DNA of 64,000 nucleotides from Actinacidiphila acididurans (lineage in GTDB: Bacteria > Actinomycetota > Actinomycetes > Streptomycetales > Streptomycetaceae): assembly GCF_016918855.1 (NCBI RefSeq), contig NZ_JADKYB010000005.1:434001-498000 (forward strand), read 5' to 3'. A program made the translations under genes and the position numbers. The notes beneath the pieces are model-generated. The model ran no database searches. It was given only the letters and a program-made list of their open reading frames with translations, and was not told the DNA's origin. Positions 25,568 to 34,102 of the stretch are shown here, piece by piece; the first letter of the stretch is position 1, and the number at the start of each line of letters is the position of its first letter.

Positions 25568-27226
25568 ATGGGCAGCCAGGAGATACGGCACGGACCTCTC
25601 GACCGCGGGCTCCTGGAACAGATACGGCGTCAAGCGACAGACCCCAGCCTGCCGCGACTGATCGCCTGGCTGGCGGAGGCCATCGACGGCCACGCAGCCC
25701 TGCGGGGATCGGGCGGCGAGGTCCTTGCGCAGTCCTCCGAGACAGCGTGGACCCTACTGCCGCCCGCAGTGCACGAAGCCTTGCCTCGTCTGGCAACAGG
25801 AGAGTTGATGTCGGCGGTGGTGGACGAGGGCGATCTCAAAGCCCGGCTGCTCGCTATCGGCCCGGACGCTCCGCATGCGGTTCTCGCCGCGGCCCGCAGC
25901 GAGCCGTACAGCACGCAGATGGCCGAAGTCGTCAGCCACGTCGCCGACCTCATCGCACTTCTTCTCCCGGGAGCGAGGGCAGCCGCCGCCGAGCGACGCG
26001 TACGTGAGGCCACCATGACGGTGCACACGGCGATCGTTCAGATGCTGGTCGGCGGCCAGGTCGCCTTGGCCCGGCGGTCGGCGGCCGTCCTCACCCCGGG
26101 TCTGCTCACCGACTCGATCCGCTTGTACCTTGTGAGTTGCCCTCCCGGCTTCCGCGACGACACGGCCCATGCCATCACCTCAGCGATCGCCGACACGTCG
26201 GCATCCAGGCATGAGAACTCCGGACCGCGCAAGCAGGCACCCGCCGGGGCGCTTGTGGCCCCGAGCCCGCACAAAGACTCTCAGCTCGCCGTCATAGTAC
26301 CGGCAGATCACACGCCGAGTGCGCCGGAGCGTCACAGCCGGGTCGACTCAATCCTGCGCGCCGTCATCAAGGACCGTGAGAGTCACTATCTTGGGATTAG
26401 CCAGACAACAGACGTCTCTCGGGCCACGGAAGCCCACCGGGGTGCGACGTACGCCCTCAACGTCGCACATCATGTGCCGGAGCGCGTATGGCAATTCAAC
26501 GGGCATGCGCAAATCGCTGACGTGGTCGCCTCGGGCGCTCATCGTTGGGCCGCATCGTTGCTGAGTCCGCTCCTGGATACACCGCACATCGAGCGTGACG
26601 AACTGGTCAACACCATACGAGTGGCCCTTGGCTTTCCCGCAGCCGAAGCAGCCAAGACCCTTGACGTGCACCGCAACACCGTCACCGGCCGCATCAAGCG
26701 AGCCGGAGACCTCCTCCAGCTCAACCTGAACGATGTACACGCACGCGCCGTGCTCGACCTCGCACTCCAGATCGACGCGAAGGCCCAGGCCAGACCAGCA
26801 GCCAGCCCACCGATCCTCCAAGAATCACTGTCCTTCCCGGAAGTCCGGGCCTGGGCCGAGCGGTTCCTCGCGCCCCTGGCCCGTGACGGGCGGGATCTGC
26901 ACCGGACGCTCCTGACCTGGCTCCCCCACAACACCAACGCCGACACTGCGGCGGCCGAACTCGGCGTACACCCGCAAACCGTCCGGGGTCATCTGCGCAG
27001 CGCCGAACAGCTCTTGCAGCGAACGCTTCTGGCCGGCTCCGCCGGCGCCCACGACGTCGTCATCGCCCTGTTCGTCACCGGCGACATCAAGGCCCTCCCC
27101 GGAGTAGGCGCACGCCCTACGTCACGAAGCTCTTCACCGTCGCCAGCACACGGCGCGCGAATCCTGACGCTGCCCTGGAAGCAGCACAGTGACGACGAAC
27201 TGACGGTCGGCTGCGCGGGAGGCTGA
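25568..27226 (+). CDS. PucR/CdaR-like transcriptional regulator
   Basis: The product is about 552 residues. A PucR-type C-terminal HTH appears twice: DELVNTIRVALGFPAAEAAKTLDVHRNTVTGRIKRAG near the middle (quoted positions about 355-390) and LLTWLPHNTNADTAAAELGV then HPQTVRGHLRSAEQLL near 455-490. The N-terminal part is helical, and YLVSCPPGFRDDTAHAIT may be the sensory GGDEF-like region. ATG 25568 follows GGGGGTG; upstream in-frame GTG codons exist. Two HTH units in one chain are unusual. It converges with the serine-recombinase remnant. Confidence 0.6.
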   Translation: MGSQEIRHGPLDRGLLEQIRRQATDPSLPRLIAWLAEAIDGHAALRGSGGEVLAQSSETAWTLLPPAVHEALPRLATGELMSAVVDEGDLKARLLAIGPDAPHAVLAAARSEPYSTQMAEVVSHVADLIALLLPGARAAAAERRVREATMTVHTAIVQMLVGGQVALARRSAAVLTPGLLTDSIRLYLVSCPPGFRDDTAHAITSAIADTSASRHENSGPRKQAPAGALVAPSPHKDSQLAVIVPADHTPSAPERHSRVDSILRAVIKDRESHYLGISQTTDVSRATEAHRGATYALNVAHHVPERVWQFNGHAQIADVVASGAHRWAASLLSPLLDTPHIERDELVNTIRVALGFPAAEAAKTLDVHRNTVTGRIKRAGDLLQLNLNDVHARAVLDLALQIDAKAQARPAASPPILQESLSFPEVRAWAERFLAPLARDGRDLHRTLLTWLPHNTNADTAAAELGVHPQTVRGHLRSAEQLLQRTLLAGSAGAHDVVIALFVTGDIKALPGVGARPTSRSSSPSPAHGARILTLPWKQHSDDELTVGCAGG

Positions 27227-27239
27227 CCCGACCCGGCAG

Positions 27240-28238
27240 CTAGTCGGCGATCCGGCTCCAGCTCCGCCAGTCCAACGCCACCCGGTCGCTGTCCACGGTC
27301 CGCGACCCCTTCCCCGAAGCCGGGTACACGATCACCCGCTCCAGCGTGAGCACCACCAGGCCCCGCCGGGACGCAAACGGCGCGTGCCCCCACCACCGCA
27401 CCAGATCGCGGACACCCCCCAACGGGGCGTCCTTGACCTGCTCAAGGAGCCTAGCCTTGACCGACGCCTGCCGGATGCTCTGCGTCAGCGTCTGGTCAGC
27501 CGTCTTGAACGCTTCCTTGGAGATCTCCCGCCGGGCGTACTCCTTGCCCAGCTCAGCCTGCCGCTTGCGATCCTCCTCGATTCCCGCCCAAAGATGCTCG
27601 GCCTCAGCCAGGACGTCACCCCGTGCCGCCTCGACCAGGGCGTGCACCCGGGGTTTGGACAGCTCGGCCAGGACGTGTTCGGCGACGTACGCCTCCAGCA
27701 AGTCAGCCTTGACCCGCACCCGTCCGCAGCCACCAGGATGCTGCCGCGTGCTCGGCGTACACCGGTAACCCCGCGCCCCGCTGGCAGAAGGCGACGCATC
27801 CAGCGGACACGTGCACAGGCCGCACTCGCTCAGGTTCCCGGTGAGCAGGTATTCACGCTGCTCTGCCCTGCTCGTGTCCGGGTCGTTGGACGGGCGCAGC
27901 GCACGGATGGCCTTGAAGTCCTCCGGTGAGATGACCTGCGGCCCGCCGGTGCTCACCAGCTCGCCGTTCTCGTCCTCGGCGAGGCCGGCGATGGCCGGGT
28001 GATCGAGCACGTTCGCCACCGTCGCCGGCCGCCACGTCCCGCCGCGGGTCGTGCGGTGCCCCTCGGAGTTCAGCCACTCACTGATCTCGGGGTACGACTG
28101 CCTCAGCAGGCGACGGCTGGCTGCGCCCCGCACAGCCGCAGCTTCCGATTCGCGTACCTTCCGGAACGCGGTGTCCTCGAACCCGAACAGCCGTGGCACC
28201 TGACCGACCCCTCGCCCTAGTACCGACCCCCCAGCCAA
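27240..28238 (-). pseudogene. Large serine recombinase, C-terminal remnant
   Basis: The frame encodes PRLFGFEDTAFRKVRESEAA, the recombinase-domain pattern YPEISEWLNSEGHRTTRGGTW with VLDHPAIAGL, a zinc ribbon (CGLCTCPLDASPS and HPGGCGRV) and a coiled region. The roughly 150-residue N-terminal catalytic domain with the nucleophilic serine is absent; upstream is an unrelated excisionase-like gene. The only start available is a TTG at 28238 without a ribosome site. It is most likely a leftover from an older integrase. Confidence 0.75.
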
Positions 28239-28318
28239 CCTTCACGAAAACTCTACAGAAGATAGGTCATACTCTGGCAAAGCTGAACGTCAATACCAGC
28301 CGTCCCGCCAGGTCGATC

Positions 28319-28579
28319 TCAGCCGTCGGCGCCAGCCGTTCGATCCACTCCCAGCGCCTTCCACAGAGCTGCGGTCGGCACTCGTACCGTGCCGCCCAGT
28401 GGCAGCGTCGGCACGGGGAACTCGCCCTTGCCGATGAGCACGTAAGCCTTGTTTCGGCTGATACCCAAAGCCCGTGCGGCCGTTGCGACGTTGACTGTCG
28501 CCGGTAGCGCCAAGAGCTCCTCCACGCCCATGGCACCGGACTCGACCGCTGCCTCGGTGCCACCGCTTCGCTCTGCCAT
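28319..28579 (-). CDS. Excisionase-like HTH protein
   Basis: This 86-residue protein centres on LPATVNVATAARALGISRNK then AYVLIGKGEFPVPTLPLGGT, the MerR/excisionase-type winged HTH. It is divergent from the damaged integrase 160 bp away and may have been its recombination directionality factor, although xis genes are more often on the same strand as int. ATG 28579 is the natural start; the ribosome site is weak. Confidence 0.65.
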   Translation of the reverse strand: MAERSGGTEAAVESGAMGVEELLALPATVNVATAARALGISRNKAYVLIGKGEFPVPTLPLGGTVRVPTAALWKALGVDRTAGADG

Positions 28580-28741
28580 GCCCGTTACCGCGCAAATCTC
28601 CCCCGCGCCAACTTGTAGGTGACCTTACAGCAGTGTCCGACAGCCCTCACAAGATGAAGAAGGATCTTGCAGCATCACGCATCCCAAGGTCCACACGCAT
28701 CCGACCGACCTGGCCTCCGGCCAGCAGAGCCAAGGACACCC

Positions 28742-30318
28742 GTGTTCGAAGACAAGACCTATAAACGGTGCGCGTGCAAAGGCCCACTGATCGACAAGGC
28801 GGGCAGGCCGATCCTCAACGACGACCCACCCCCAAGGTCGGCTACCTGGAGAAGCGGTGCCCCCAGCTCAAGAAGCGCGACCACGGCTCCTGGTACTACT
28901 CCATCGAGATCCCCGCCGGCCCCGGCGGCAAGCGGCGCCACCCCAAGAAGGGCGGGTTCAAGACCCAGCAGCAGGCAGCCGCCGCAGCCGCCAAGGTCTA
29001 CCGCGACGCCCAAGCCGGCGTCGACGTCCTGTCCGACGAAACCACTGGCGAGTACCTGCGCCGCTGGCTGGATGGCCAGCACGACCTCAAGGCCACCACC
29101 AAGAAGAGCTACGACGACTACCTGCGCCTGTACTTCACCCCGTACCTCGGGCACGTCAAGCTCCGCGAACTGCGCCCCCGCCACCTGGACGAGATGTTCG
29201 TCGCTATCCAGGCAGACAACGCGGTGAGGCAGAAGAACCAGGAAGACGCCCAACTGGCCCGCGAGGCCGAGCAGAAGACCCACGCGGCATGGCGGGACGC
29301 GGCAACTCCTCGGGACCCGCAGCTCAGGCAGACGTGGGACAAGGCCAAGTCGGACCTGAAGGCCGCTCTCGCCCGTCCCCGCCGTCAAACCGGCCCGGCC
29401 ACGCAGCACCGGATCAAGATGGCACTCAGCTCCGCCCTGGAGGACGCCCGCAAACGGCGCATGATCACCGACAACTGGGCGGCCCTTGTCCAGACACCCC
29501 GGGTACGCAAGGCCAAGGCACTGGAGTGGACCGCGTCCCGCGTCGAAGCCTGGCGCAAGACCGGGAAGAAGCCGTCGCCCGTCATGGTCTGGACTCCCGA
29601 GCAGACCGGCACGTTCCTCGACTCCGTCGTCTACGACCGGCTCTATCCCCTCTGGGTGATCATCGCCTTCCTCGGCCTGCGACGGGGCGAAGCCTGCGCC
29701 CTCCCGTGGTCCGAGGTGGACCTCGACGCCAGCGTCATCCACATCACCGAGGAGATCGTCACCGTCGCGTACGAGCCGCACGAGGACACCCCGAAGTCCG
29801 ACAACATCCGCGACATCGCGCTCGACCAGGACACCACGGACCTCCTGCGCTGGTGGCGCGATTGCCAGCAGGCCGAGCGGCAGGAATGGCTCGACACCAC
29901 GGGCGAATGGACTGACAGCGGCCGGGTCTTCACCTTGGAGGACGGCACCGAGTACCACCCGCAATAATTCTCCGACCGCTTCGAACGCCTCTACAAGAAG
30001 GCCGACCTTCCGCCGATCCGCCTGCACGACCTCCGGCCCGGCTCGGCGACCCTCTCCCTGCGCGCCGGCGTGGCAATGGTCGCCGTTCAACGCAGGCTCG
30101 GCCATTCCTCGATTCGCGTCACCTCGGACATCTACACCACCGTCCTCGCCGAGGTCGAACGCGAGGCCGCCGAGGCGACCGTCGCTGTCGTTCCCCGCGC
30201 ACGCCAGCGCGTCATACCCAAGCCCGCGGCCGACGACGAGCCCGCTGGGAAGGACGGCCAGAAGGACGACGGGGACGCGGGTGAAGCGCCTGATGTTCCC
30301 GAGCGGGACGCTGCCTGA
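28742..30318 (+). pseudogene. Tyrosine integrase with a frameshift and an in-frame stop
   Basis: The N-terminus VFEDKTYKRCACKGPLIDKA is in one frame until 28826-28833 (CCACCCCC), where one base is missing relative to the expected NDDGTPKVGYLEK. The next frame carries the core-binding domain and the first catalytic arginine region (FLGLRRGEACALPW). A TAA at 29965-29967 then cuts the chain after EYHPQ, and the rest continues in frame (RLHDLRPGSATL, RRLGHSS, DIYTTV with the tyrosine). The HDLR box has Pro where His is normal. With two or three lesions it cannot produce an active integrase. It ends 98 bp before the att repeat. Confidence 0.85.
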
Positions 30319-30353
30319 CGGCATGTTCCCAGAGCGTTCCCATCCGCTCACGC

Positions 30354-30386
30354 AGAAGGCCCCCGCGATCTTCATGGGGGCCTTCT
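30354..30386. terminator. Terminator after the damaged integrase
   Basis: AGAAGGCCCCC (30354-30364) and GGGGGCCTTCT (30376-30386) form a perfect 11-bp stem with an 11-base loop, 30 bp before the attachment repeat. Confidence 0.8.
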
Positions 30387-30415
30387 GTTCGAACTGTTTT
30401 GCCTGGTCAGGGGTG

Positions 30416-30459
30416 GAGCCGCCTTCGGGATTCGAACCCGAGACCTACGCATTACGAGT
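30416..30459. repeat. attL: 44-bp copy of the tRNA-Thr 3' half
   Basis: The 44 bases from 30416 are identical to 46027-46070. They include the T-arm and anticodon stem but stop within the anticodon loop region, after which the sequence departs from tRNA, so this is an attachment-site duplicate and not a tRNA gene. Bases 30460-30607 beyond it hold no gene. Confidence 0.9.
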
Positions 30460-30607
30460 TGTCCGATTACGATCCGCGATCGTCCGTGCAAGTCCGTCTC
30501 CGCAGCTCGGGACGCAATTCGGACCCGGCTGGACTACTACGGACTCCCGTGGATCGAATCCCAATCGAGACCGCAACTGAGACCCGCGCATCGGGGCCCG
30601 ATGCGGG

Positions 30608-30841
30608 TCACTCCGGGGTAGCCACAACAAAGGTGCCCTTGTTGGGGAGCGTGACGACCAATCCACGCTCCCGCAGTTCCGCGACGGCCCGGCGCGCGGT
30701 CCCGGGCGCTACGCCGTACTGCGCTCCCATATCCCGTTCGTTCGGCAAGCGGGCCCCGACCGGCAGTCGGCCGGACCTGATCTCGGCTTCCACCTGGTCT
30801 GCGACCCGCACGTACACGTACTGCGGGAAGTCTCCGCTCAT
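30608..30841 (-). CDS. Small GntR-family regulator
   Basis: The 77-residue product starts MSGDFPQYVYVRVADQVEAE and is almost only a winged HTH: IRSGRLPVGARLPNERDMGA then QYGVAPGTARRAVAELRERG and GTFVV. There is no effector domain. Single-domain GntR proteins are common AICE regulators. ATG 30841 is chosen as the point where the family sequence begins; a longer frame upstream lacks homology-like features. Confidence 0.75.
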   Translation of the reverse strand: MSGDFPQYVYVRVADQVEAEIRSGRLPVGARLPNERDMGAQYGVAPGTARRAVAELRERGLVVTLPNKGTFVVATPE

Positions 30842-30993
30842 AGCCGGAACGTACGGCGCCGCCCCGCACTGGGCATCCGCAGATGGCCGTATGGGGCACC
30901 ATGTGGCGGCATATAGCGGTACCTTCTGAGCAGGAAAAACCCCCACGACCGTGTCGCCGGTCCGGGGGAGTGGCCGACTGCTGAGGAGCCGAC

Positions 30994-31206
30994 ATGGCCG
31001 AGCGTACCGAGGGGCACGGGCTGGACACAGGCGATGGACCGAAACCTCTCACCGCGCTGGCCAGCAGCACGCTTGAGGGGCAGGCGCAAGCGGCGTACAG
31101 GGCCTACGTCGACCATGCATGGGACTGCGAGGAATGCCGGAGGGCCGCGTTCCAATGCGACAAGGCCGCGGCCCTCTGGCAGGCGTATCGAGATGCCCGC
31201 GGTTAG
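30994..31206 (+). CDS. Small Cys-containing hypothetical protein
   Basis: The product is 70 residues with a HAWDCEECRRAAFQCDKAAA segment. The three cysteines could bind a metal, and the rest is helical. GAGGAG lies seven bases before ATG 30994. It converges with the GNAT gene with a 4-bp overlap of the ends. I do not recognise the family. Confidence 0.6.
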   Translation: MAERTEGHGLDTGDGPKPLTALASSTLEGQAQAAYRAYVDHAWDCEECRRAAFQCDKAAALWQAYRDARG

Positions 31207-31706
31207 CGGACCGTAGGCCGCTGGAACAGCGCCCCGGACCCTCGGTGCGGCAAGTCGATCACCCGGACCAGGGTGAAGCCCTGGCTCTCGTAGTACCGGT
31301 GCAAACCGTGGTTGTCCTTCCACGCGTCAAGCCGCAGCCATGGCTTGCCCGCCGTGGCGGCACGCTCCAATGCCCAGTTCAGGAGCGTGCCGCCGACACC
31401 TGATCCGGCGAACTTCCGGCTCACTGCCATGCGGTGCACGTAGAGCGCGTCCCCCGGCTTGTCCTCGGTGGTCCAGAACTCCGGGTCAGCGTGGTCGTCC
31501 AGTTGCAGCGTGGCCATGGGTAGGCCATCAGTGGTGGCGAGGAAGACTTCACCACGCCGCAATGCCTGCGTTATGCGGTCGCGGTGCGGCGGGAACTGCC
31601 ACTGGTCGATCCCGCGCGAGGCGAGCCATGCAGATGCCTCGCGCAGGAGGTCTTCTACGACACGGAGTTCGCCAGGTTGCGCCGGCCGGATGGCCACGTC
31701 GGTCAC
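31203..31706 (-). CDS. GNAT-family N-acetyltransferase
   Basis: This 167-residue protein has the acetyl-CoA binding signature VHRMAVSRKFAGSGVGGTLL followed by ERAATAGKPWLRLDAWKDNH and LHRYYESQGF, a typical GNAT layout. Its substrate cannot be told from sequence. GTG 31706 overlaps the stop of the GntR/UTRA gene (GTGA), so it is the second gene of that operon and shares its autoregulation. Confidence 0.85.
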   Translation of the reverse strand: MTDVAIRPAQPGELRVVEDLLREASAWLASRGIDQWQFPPHRDRITQALRRGEVFLATTDGLPMATLQLDDHADPEFWTTEDKPGDALYVHRMAVSRKFAGSGVGGTLLNWALERAATAGKPWLRLDAWKDNHGLHRYYESQGFTLVRVIDLPHRGSGALFQRPTVR

Positions 31707-32479
31707 GCTTCCTCGCTCGGGATCTCGCGCCGCCGCTCGTACGAGATGACGTGTCGGTCCCCCGGCAGGATTGTGATGGCGACCCGGACCGGCTTGCCCT
31801 CCTCTGTGTGGCCGGTGGCGATGTGGTAAGCCACGGGCGTTCCGGGCCCCAAGTCGAGGCGGTGCGTCTCGTCCGGTGTGGGCATCCGCACGTACAGCTC
31901 ATCCAGGGCGCGCACCTGGCGATACCCGAGTTCGGCTAGCACCTCGTTCGCACCCCGGCCAATGTCCTCCGGCCGCATGATCTCCGAGTCACGCACGAGG
32001 TTCAGCGGGAAGTAGCTGTCATTGATGTTGAACGGCTCTCCGTCGAGGTACCGGACTCGCTTGCGCACTGCCACCAGTTCGCCGGATTCGAGGTGGAGCC
32101 GCTTGGCCACGTCCGCCGGAGGTTCCACGATCGCAACTTCGATCTCTTGGCGCGGCTCGCGGCCCTCCGCGGAGTATTCGGTCACGAAGGCGTCCATCTC
32201 CGGGCTCCACGGACGCTTCCGGAACTCTGCTTGCGGCCGGAACACCATGGGCTGACGTCGGCGCACGAAGTGACCCTGCGGCCGAGCTGAGACGATCAGC
32301 CCCTCATTGACGAGCAGGGCAAGCGCCTTGCGCACGGTCTCACGCGAGACGCCGTACTTGTCTCGCATCTCAGCTTCGGTGGGCAGCTTGGCCCCCGGTT
32401 CAAGGCTTCCGACGTCGATCTGAGCCCTGAGCGCGTCTGCAATCTGCTGGTACATCGGGTCTCGCCCGAGCCGGTTCAC
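31703..32479 (-). CDS. GntR/UTRA-family regulator (KorSA-like position)
   Basis: The product is about 258 residues. The N-terminal winged HTH reads MYQQIADALRAQIDVGSLEP then YGVSRETVRKALALLVNEGL; the C-terminal UTRA domain includes SGELVAVRKRVRYLDGEPFN and MPTPDETHRLDLGPGTPVAY. I chose GTG 32479 because GGAGG at 32487-32491 precedes it by seven bases. Two related operator-like sequences lie upstream, suggesting autorepression and control of the divergent transfer operon, as KorSA does in pSAM2. The comparison is from position and family only. Confidence 0.8.
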   Translation of the reverse strand: MNRLGRDPMYQQIADALRAQIDVGSLEPGAKLPTEAEMRDKYGVSRETVRKALALLVNEGLIVSARPQGHFVRRRQPMVFRPQAEFRKRPWSPEMDAFVTEYSAEGREPRQEIEVAIVEPPADVAKRLHLESGELVAVRKRVRYLDGEPFNINDSYFPLNLVRDSEIMRPEDIGRGANEVLAELGYRQVRALDELYVRMPTPDETHRLDLGPGTPVAYHIATGHTEEGKPVRVAITILPGDRHVISYERRREIPSEEA

Positions 32480-32506
32480 GGTCACGCCTCCATGAAACTC
32501 GCAGGT

Positions 32507-32603
32507 TGTAGCCATTGTCCAGTCAATGCGGCCAATGCACTTGACACTGCCGTGTGCGCCTGCCAACATCCTGACTGTAGCCATTGTACGGACAATAGCT
32601 ACA
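32507..32603. promoter_or_regulatory. Paired operators upstream of the GntR gene
   Basis: A 28-bp near-perfect palindrome at 32576-32603 has arms TGTAGCCATTGT and ACAATAGCTACA around ACGG. A second copy of the left arm, TGTAGCCATTGT, starts at 32507 and continues into GTCAAT, a degenerate right arm. TTGACA near 32541 between them could be a -35 box. The layout suits an autoregulated divergent promoter bound by the GntR dimer. Confidence 0.65.
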
Positions 32604-33254
32604 GCGACTGATCTCCGGTCGCTTGCGCGCCTGAACGTCCTGTCGTGGGGCGGGAGGGGAGCGCTGGTTGGTTGAGAACTGAACAGGGTGCCGCTCCAGC
32701 CACCTGCACTCGGGTGGTCGATGGAGCCGCCTCCAGCCCAGCGATTCGGGTTCGGGAGGCCGTCTCCGGCCCTGGTGAGGGCTCGGGAGACCGCTCGGGG
32801 CGACCCGGGCCGCACGCCGCCGGTCGTGGATCACCGGCCCCGGGCCACTCCTCCCGGGGGCAAGAAAAGGGGCCTGTCCCACCGAGTCACCCGGGGGTGG
32901 GCAGGGGTCGCGCCAATGGCACGGCCAACGATCACGCCGGTTCCCAGACCAGCGCATCAGCCGAGAGGAGACCCGGAATGGGTCGCCGACATACGCCGGG
33001 CGCGGCCGGAACCTGACCCGCCCGGCTGTGAACCCTTCGCGTCATGTGCGTGCCACCGACCGGCTGGCCCCGTGGGGCTAGGGGCTGGTCGATGGCGCGC
33101 GTGCGTCGAACGCGCACGGCCCCCGACATGCCCAAACGGATGTCGGGTGGCCGTGGCTGTTCGAAGCCGTTGAGCAGCAGCGTCACACAGCGGACGCACC
33201 CCGGTGCCTGGCAGCGGGCGGGGTGCGTCCTTCGATCCCTCGGAGGGACCAGAA
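32604..33254. other. Intergenic leader with hairpins before the small-gene operon
   Basis: There is no convincing gene in about 650 bases. The right half is rich in structure: CCCGACAT/ATGTCGGG at 33122-33147 and an 11-bp stem, GGACGCACCCC/GGGGTGCGTCC, at 33192-33230, just before the ribosome site of the next gene. It looks like a long structured 5' leader of the transfer operon. Confidence 0.45.
33192..33230 (+). terminator. Strong hairpin 25 bp before the RapZ-like gene
   Basis: GGACGCACCCC (33192-33202) and GGGGTGCGTCC (33220-33230) pair perfectly around a 17-base loop. Position just before GGAGGG suggests attenuation or a processing site rather than the end of an upstream gene. Confidence 0.5.
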
Positions 33255-33641
33255 GTGAGCTTAGGCACTGTCGAGATCGTCTCGTTCGGGTACCTGCACG
33301 ATGCTCCGCCGGCCGCGCATCTGACCGTGGACCTGCGCGAGCACTTCCGCGACCCGCACGTCTCGCCGGAACTGCGGTACATGACCGCCCTGGACGAGCC
33401 GGTACGGACCGCAGTGATGAACACCCCGGGCATCGCCGACCTGGTCACCTCCGTGGCCGCGGCCGTCACCGCGTTCGCCTCGGGCCCCAGCGCCGGCACG
33501 GTCAGCGTCGCCGACGGATGCGCCGGGGGCCGACACCGCGCACCCACCTTCGCCAACGCCCTGGCCGAGCGCCTGCGGGCGGACGGCCACACCGTCACCG
33601 TGCACCACCGCGACCTGACCAAGCCCGTCGTCAACCGCTGA
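33255..33641 (+). CDS. RapZ C-terminal-domain-like protein
   Basis: The product is 128 residues from GTG 33255, eight bases after GGAGGG. FGYLHDAPPAAHLTVDLREH, FRDPHVSPELRYMTALDEPV, then ADGCAGGRHRAPTFANALAE and VHHRDLTK match the C-terminal domain of RapZ (the GlmZ/nucleotide-binding RNase adaptor), without its N-terminal kinase-like domain. First in the AICE small-gene operon. The role in a mobile element is unknown; it may bind a nucleotide or RNA. Confidence 0.7.
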   Translation: MSLGTVEIVSFGYLHDAPPAAHLTVDLREHFRDPHVSPELRYMTALDEPVRTAVMNTPGIADLVTSVAAAVTAFASGPSAGTVSVADGCAGGRHRAPTFANALAERLRADGHTVTVHHRDLTKPVVNR

Positions 33642-33658
33642 CCCGAAAGGAACCCCTT

Positions 33659-33829
33659 ATGTCCGGCTCCGTGAACGACCTGCAGAACTACCTCACCGGC
33701 ACCGCCCAGATGGCCTCGGAACTGTCCACCGAGGACCCGCGCCACGAGGACCTGCACGACGCCATGAACGAGGTCATCGACAACCTGGTCGCCAACGGCG
33801 TCATCGGCAACAGCGACAACCAGCGCTGA
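33659..33829 (+). CDS. Small acidic hypothetical protein
   Basis: The 56-residue product begins MSGSVNDLQNYLTGTAQMAS and is helical and acidic (STEDPRHEDLHDAMNEVIDN). GAAAGGA lies about seven bases before ATG 33659. It follows the RapZ-like gene after 17 bases and is followed by a hairpin. No family recognised. Confidence 0.6.
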   Translation: MSGSVNDLQNYLTGTAQMASELSTEDPRHEDLHDAMNEVIDNLVANGVIGNSDNQR

Positions 33830-33858
33830 CCCGAACGCCCCGCCCCGTGTTGCCCAGA

Positions 33859-33884
33859 CGCCCCCCGGCCACGGTCGGGGGGCG
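33859..33884 (+). terminator. Hairpin between small genes of the AICE operon
   Basis: CGCCCCCCG (33859-33867) and CGGGGGGCG (33876-33884) form a 9-bp stem with an eight-base loop, 30 bp after the preceding stop codon. It may partly terminate transcription before the DUF3307 and spread genes. Confidence 0.6.
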
Positions 33885-33994
33885 GTGGGGAGCGCCGGGA
33901 AACCCCGCTTCGCACCTGCACGCCCCGCCACGGTGCTGGAACACCGCGGCGGGACTTGACCACCAACCTGACTCAACCAGGAGGGCGATCCGTG

Positions 33995-34102
33995 ATGGAT
34001 CGTATCGACGTATCCCCGGGCCTGACCGAGGAGGAGCGCAAGGACCTGTCGGACAAGGTCCGCGAGGCCAACAAGCGCTCCGAGAACGGCAGCGGCAAGT
34101 GA
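33995..34102 (+). CDS. 35-residue hypothetical protein
   Basis: This very small, charged protein begins MDRIDVSPGLTEEERKDLSD and ends ANKRSENGSGK. GAGGG lies about ten bases upstream of ATG 33995, and its stop overlaps the start of the next gene (GTGA), which supports real translation and coupling. Confidence 0.55.
   Translation: MDRIDVSPGLTEEERKDLSDKVREANKRSENGSGK

Larger units (their letters stand above)
2701..30459. mobile_element. Defective prophage/integrative element carrying the Dnd locus
   Basis: This segment has terminase and portal genes at its left end and a serine-recombinase remnant, an excisionase-like gene and a disrupted tyrosine integrase at its right end. It finishes in a 44-bp copy of the tRNA-Thr 3' half. 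The left border is not an attachment site: the portal gene is cut at about 2701-2720, right after the chromosomal terminator, so a deletion probably removed the left attachment site and the remaining structural genes. The integrase is next to the right att copy, the same arrangement as in the neighbouring AICE, which suggests both entered at the same tRNA. Borders are inferred. Confidence 0.6.

Noticed and set aside
30416-30490. A second tRNA-Thr gene next to the damaged integrase
   Set aside because: Only the 3' half of the tRNA is present; after base 30459 the D-arm and acceptor 5' strand are absent. It is an attachment-site copy.
32645-33173. Open frames in the AICE leader region
   Set aside because: Frames overlap each other and the hairpins, lack ribosome sites and show no domain; the region is better read as untranslated.
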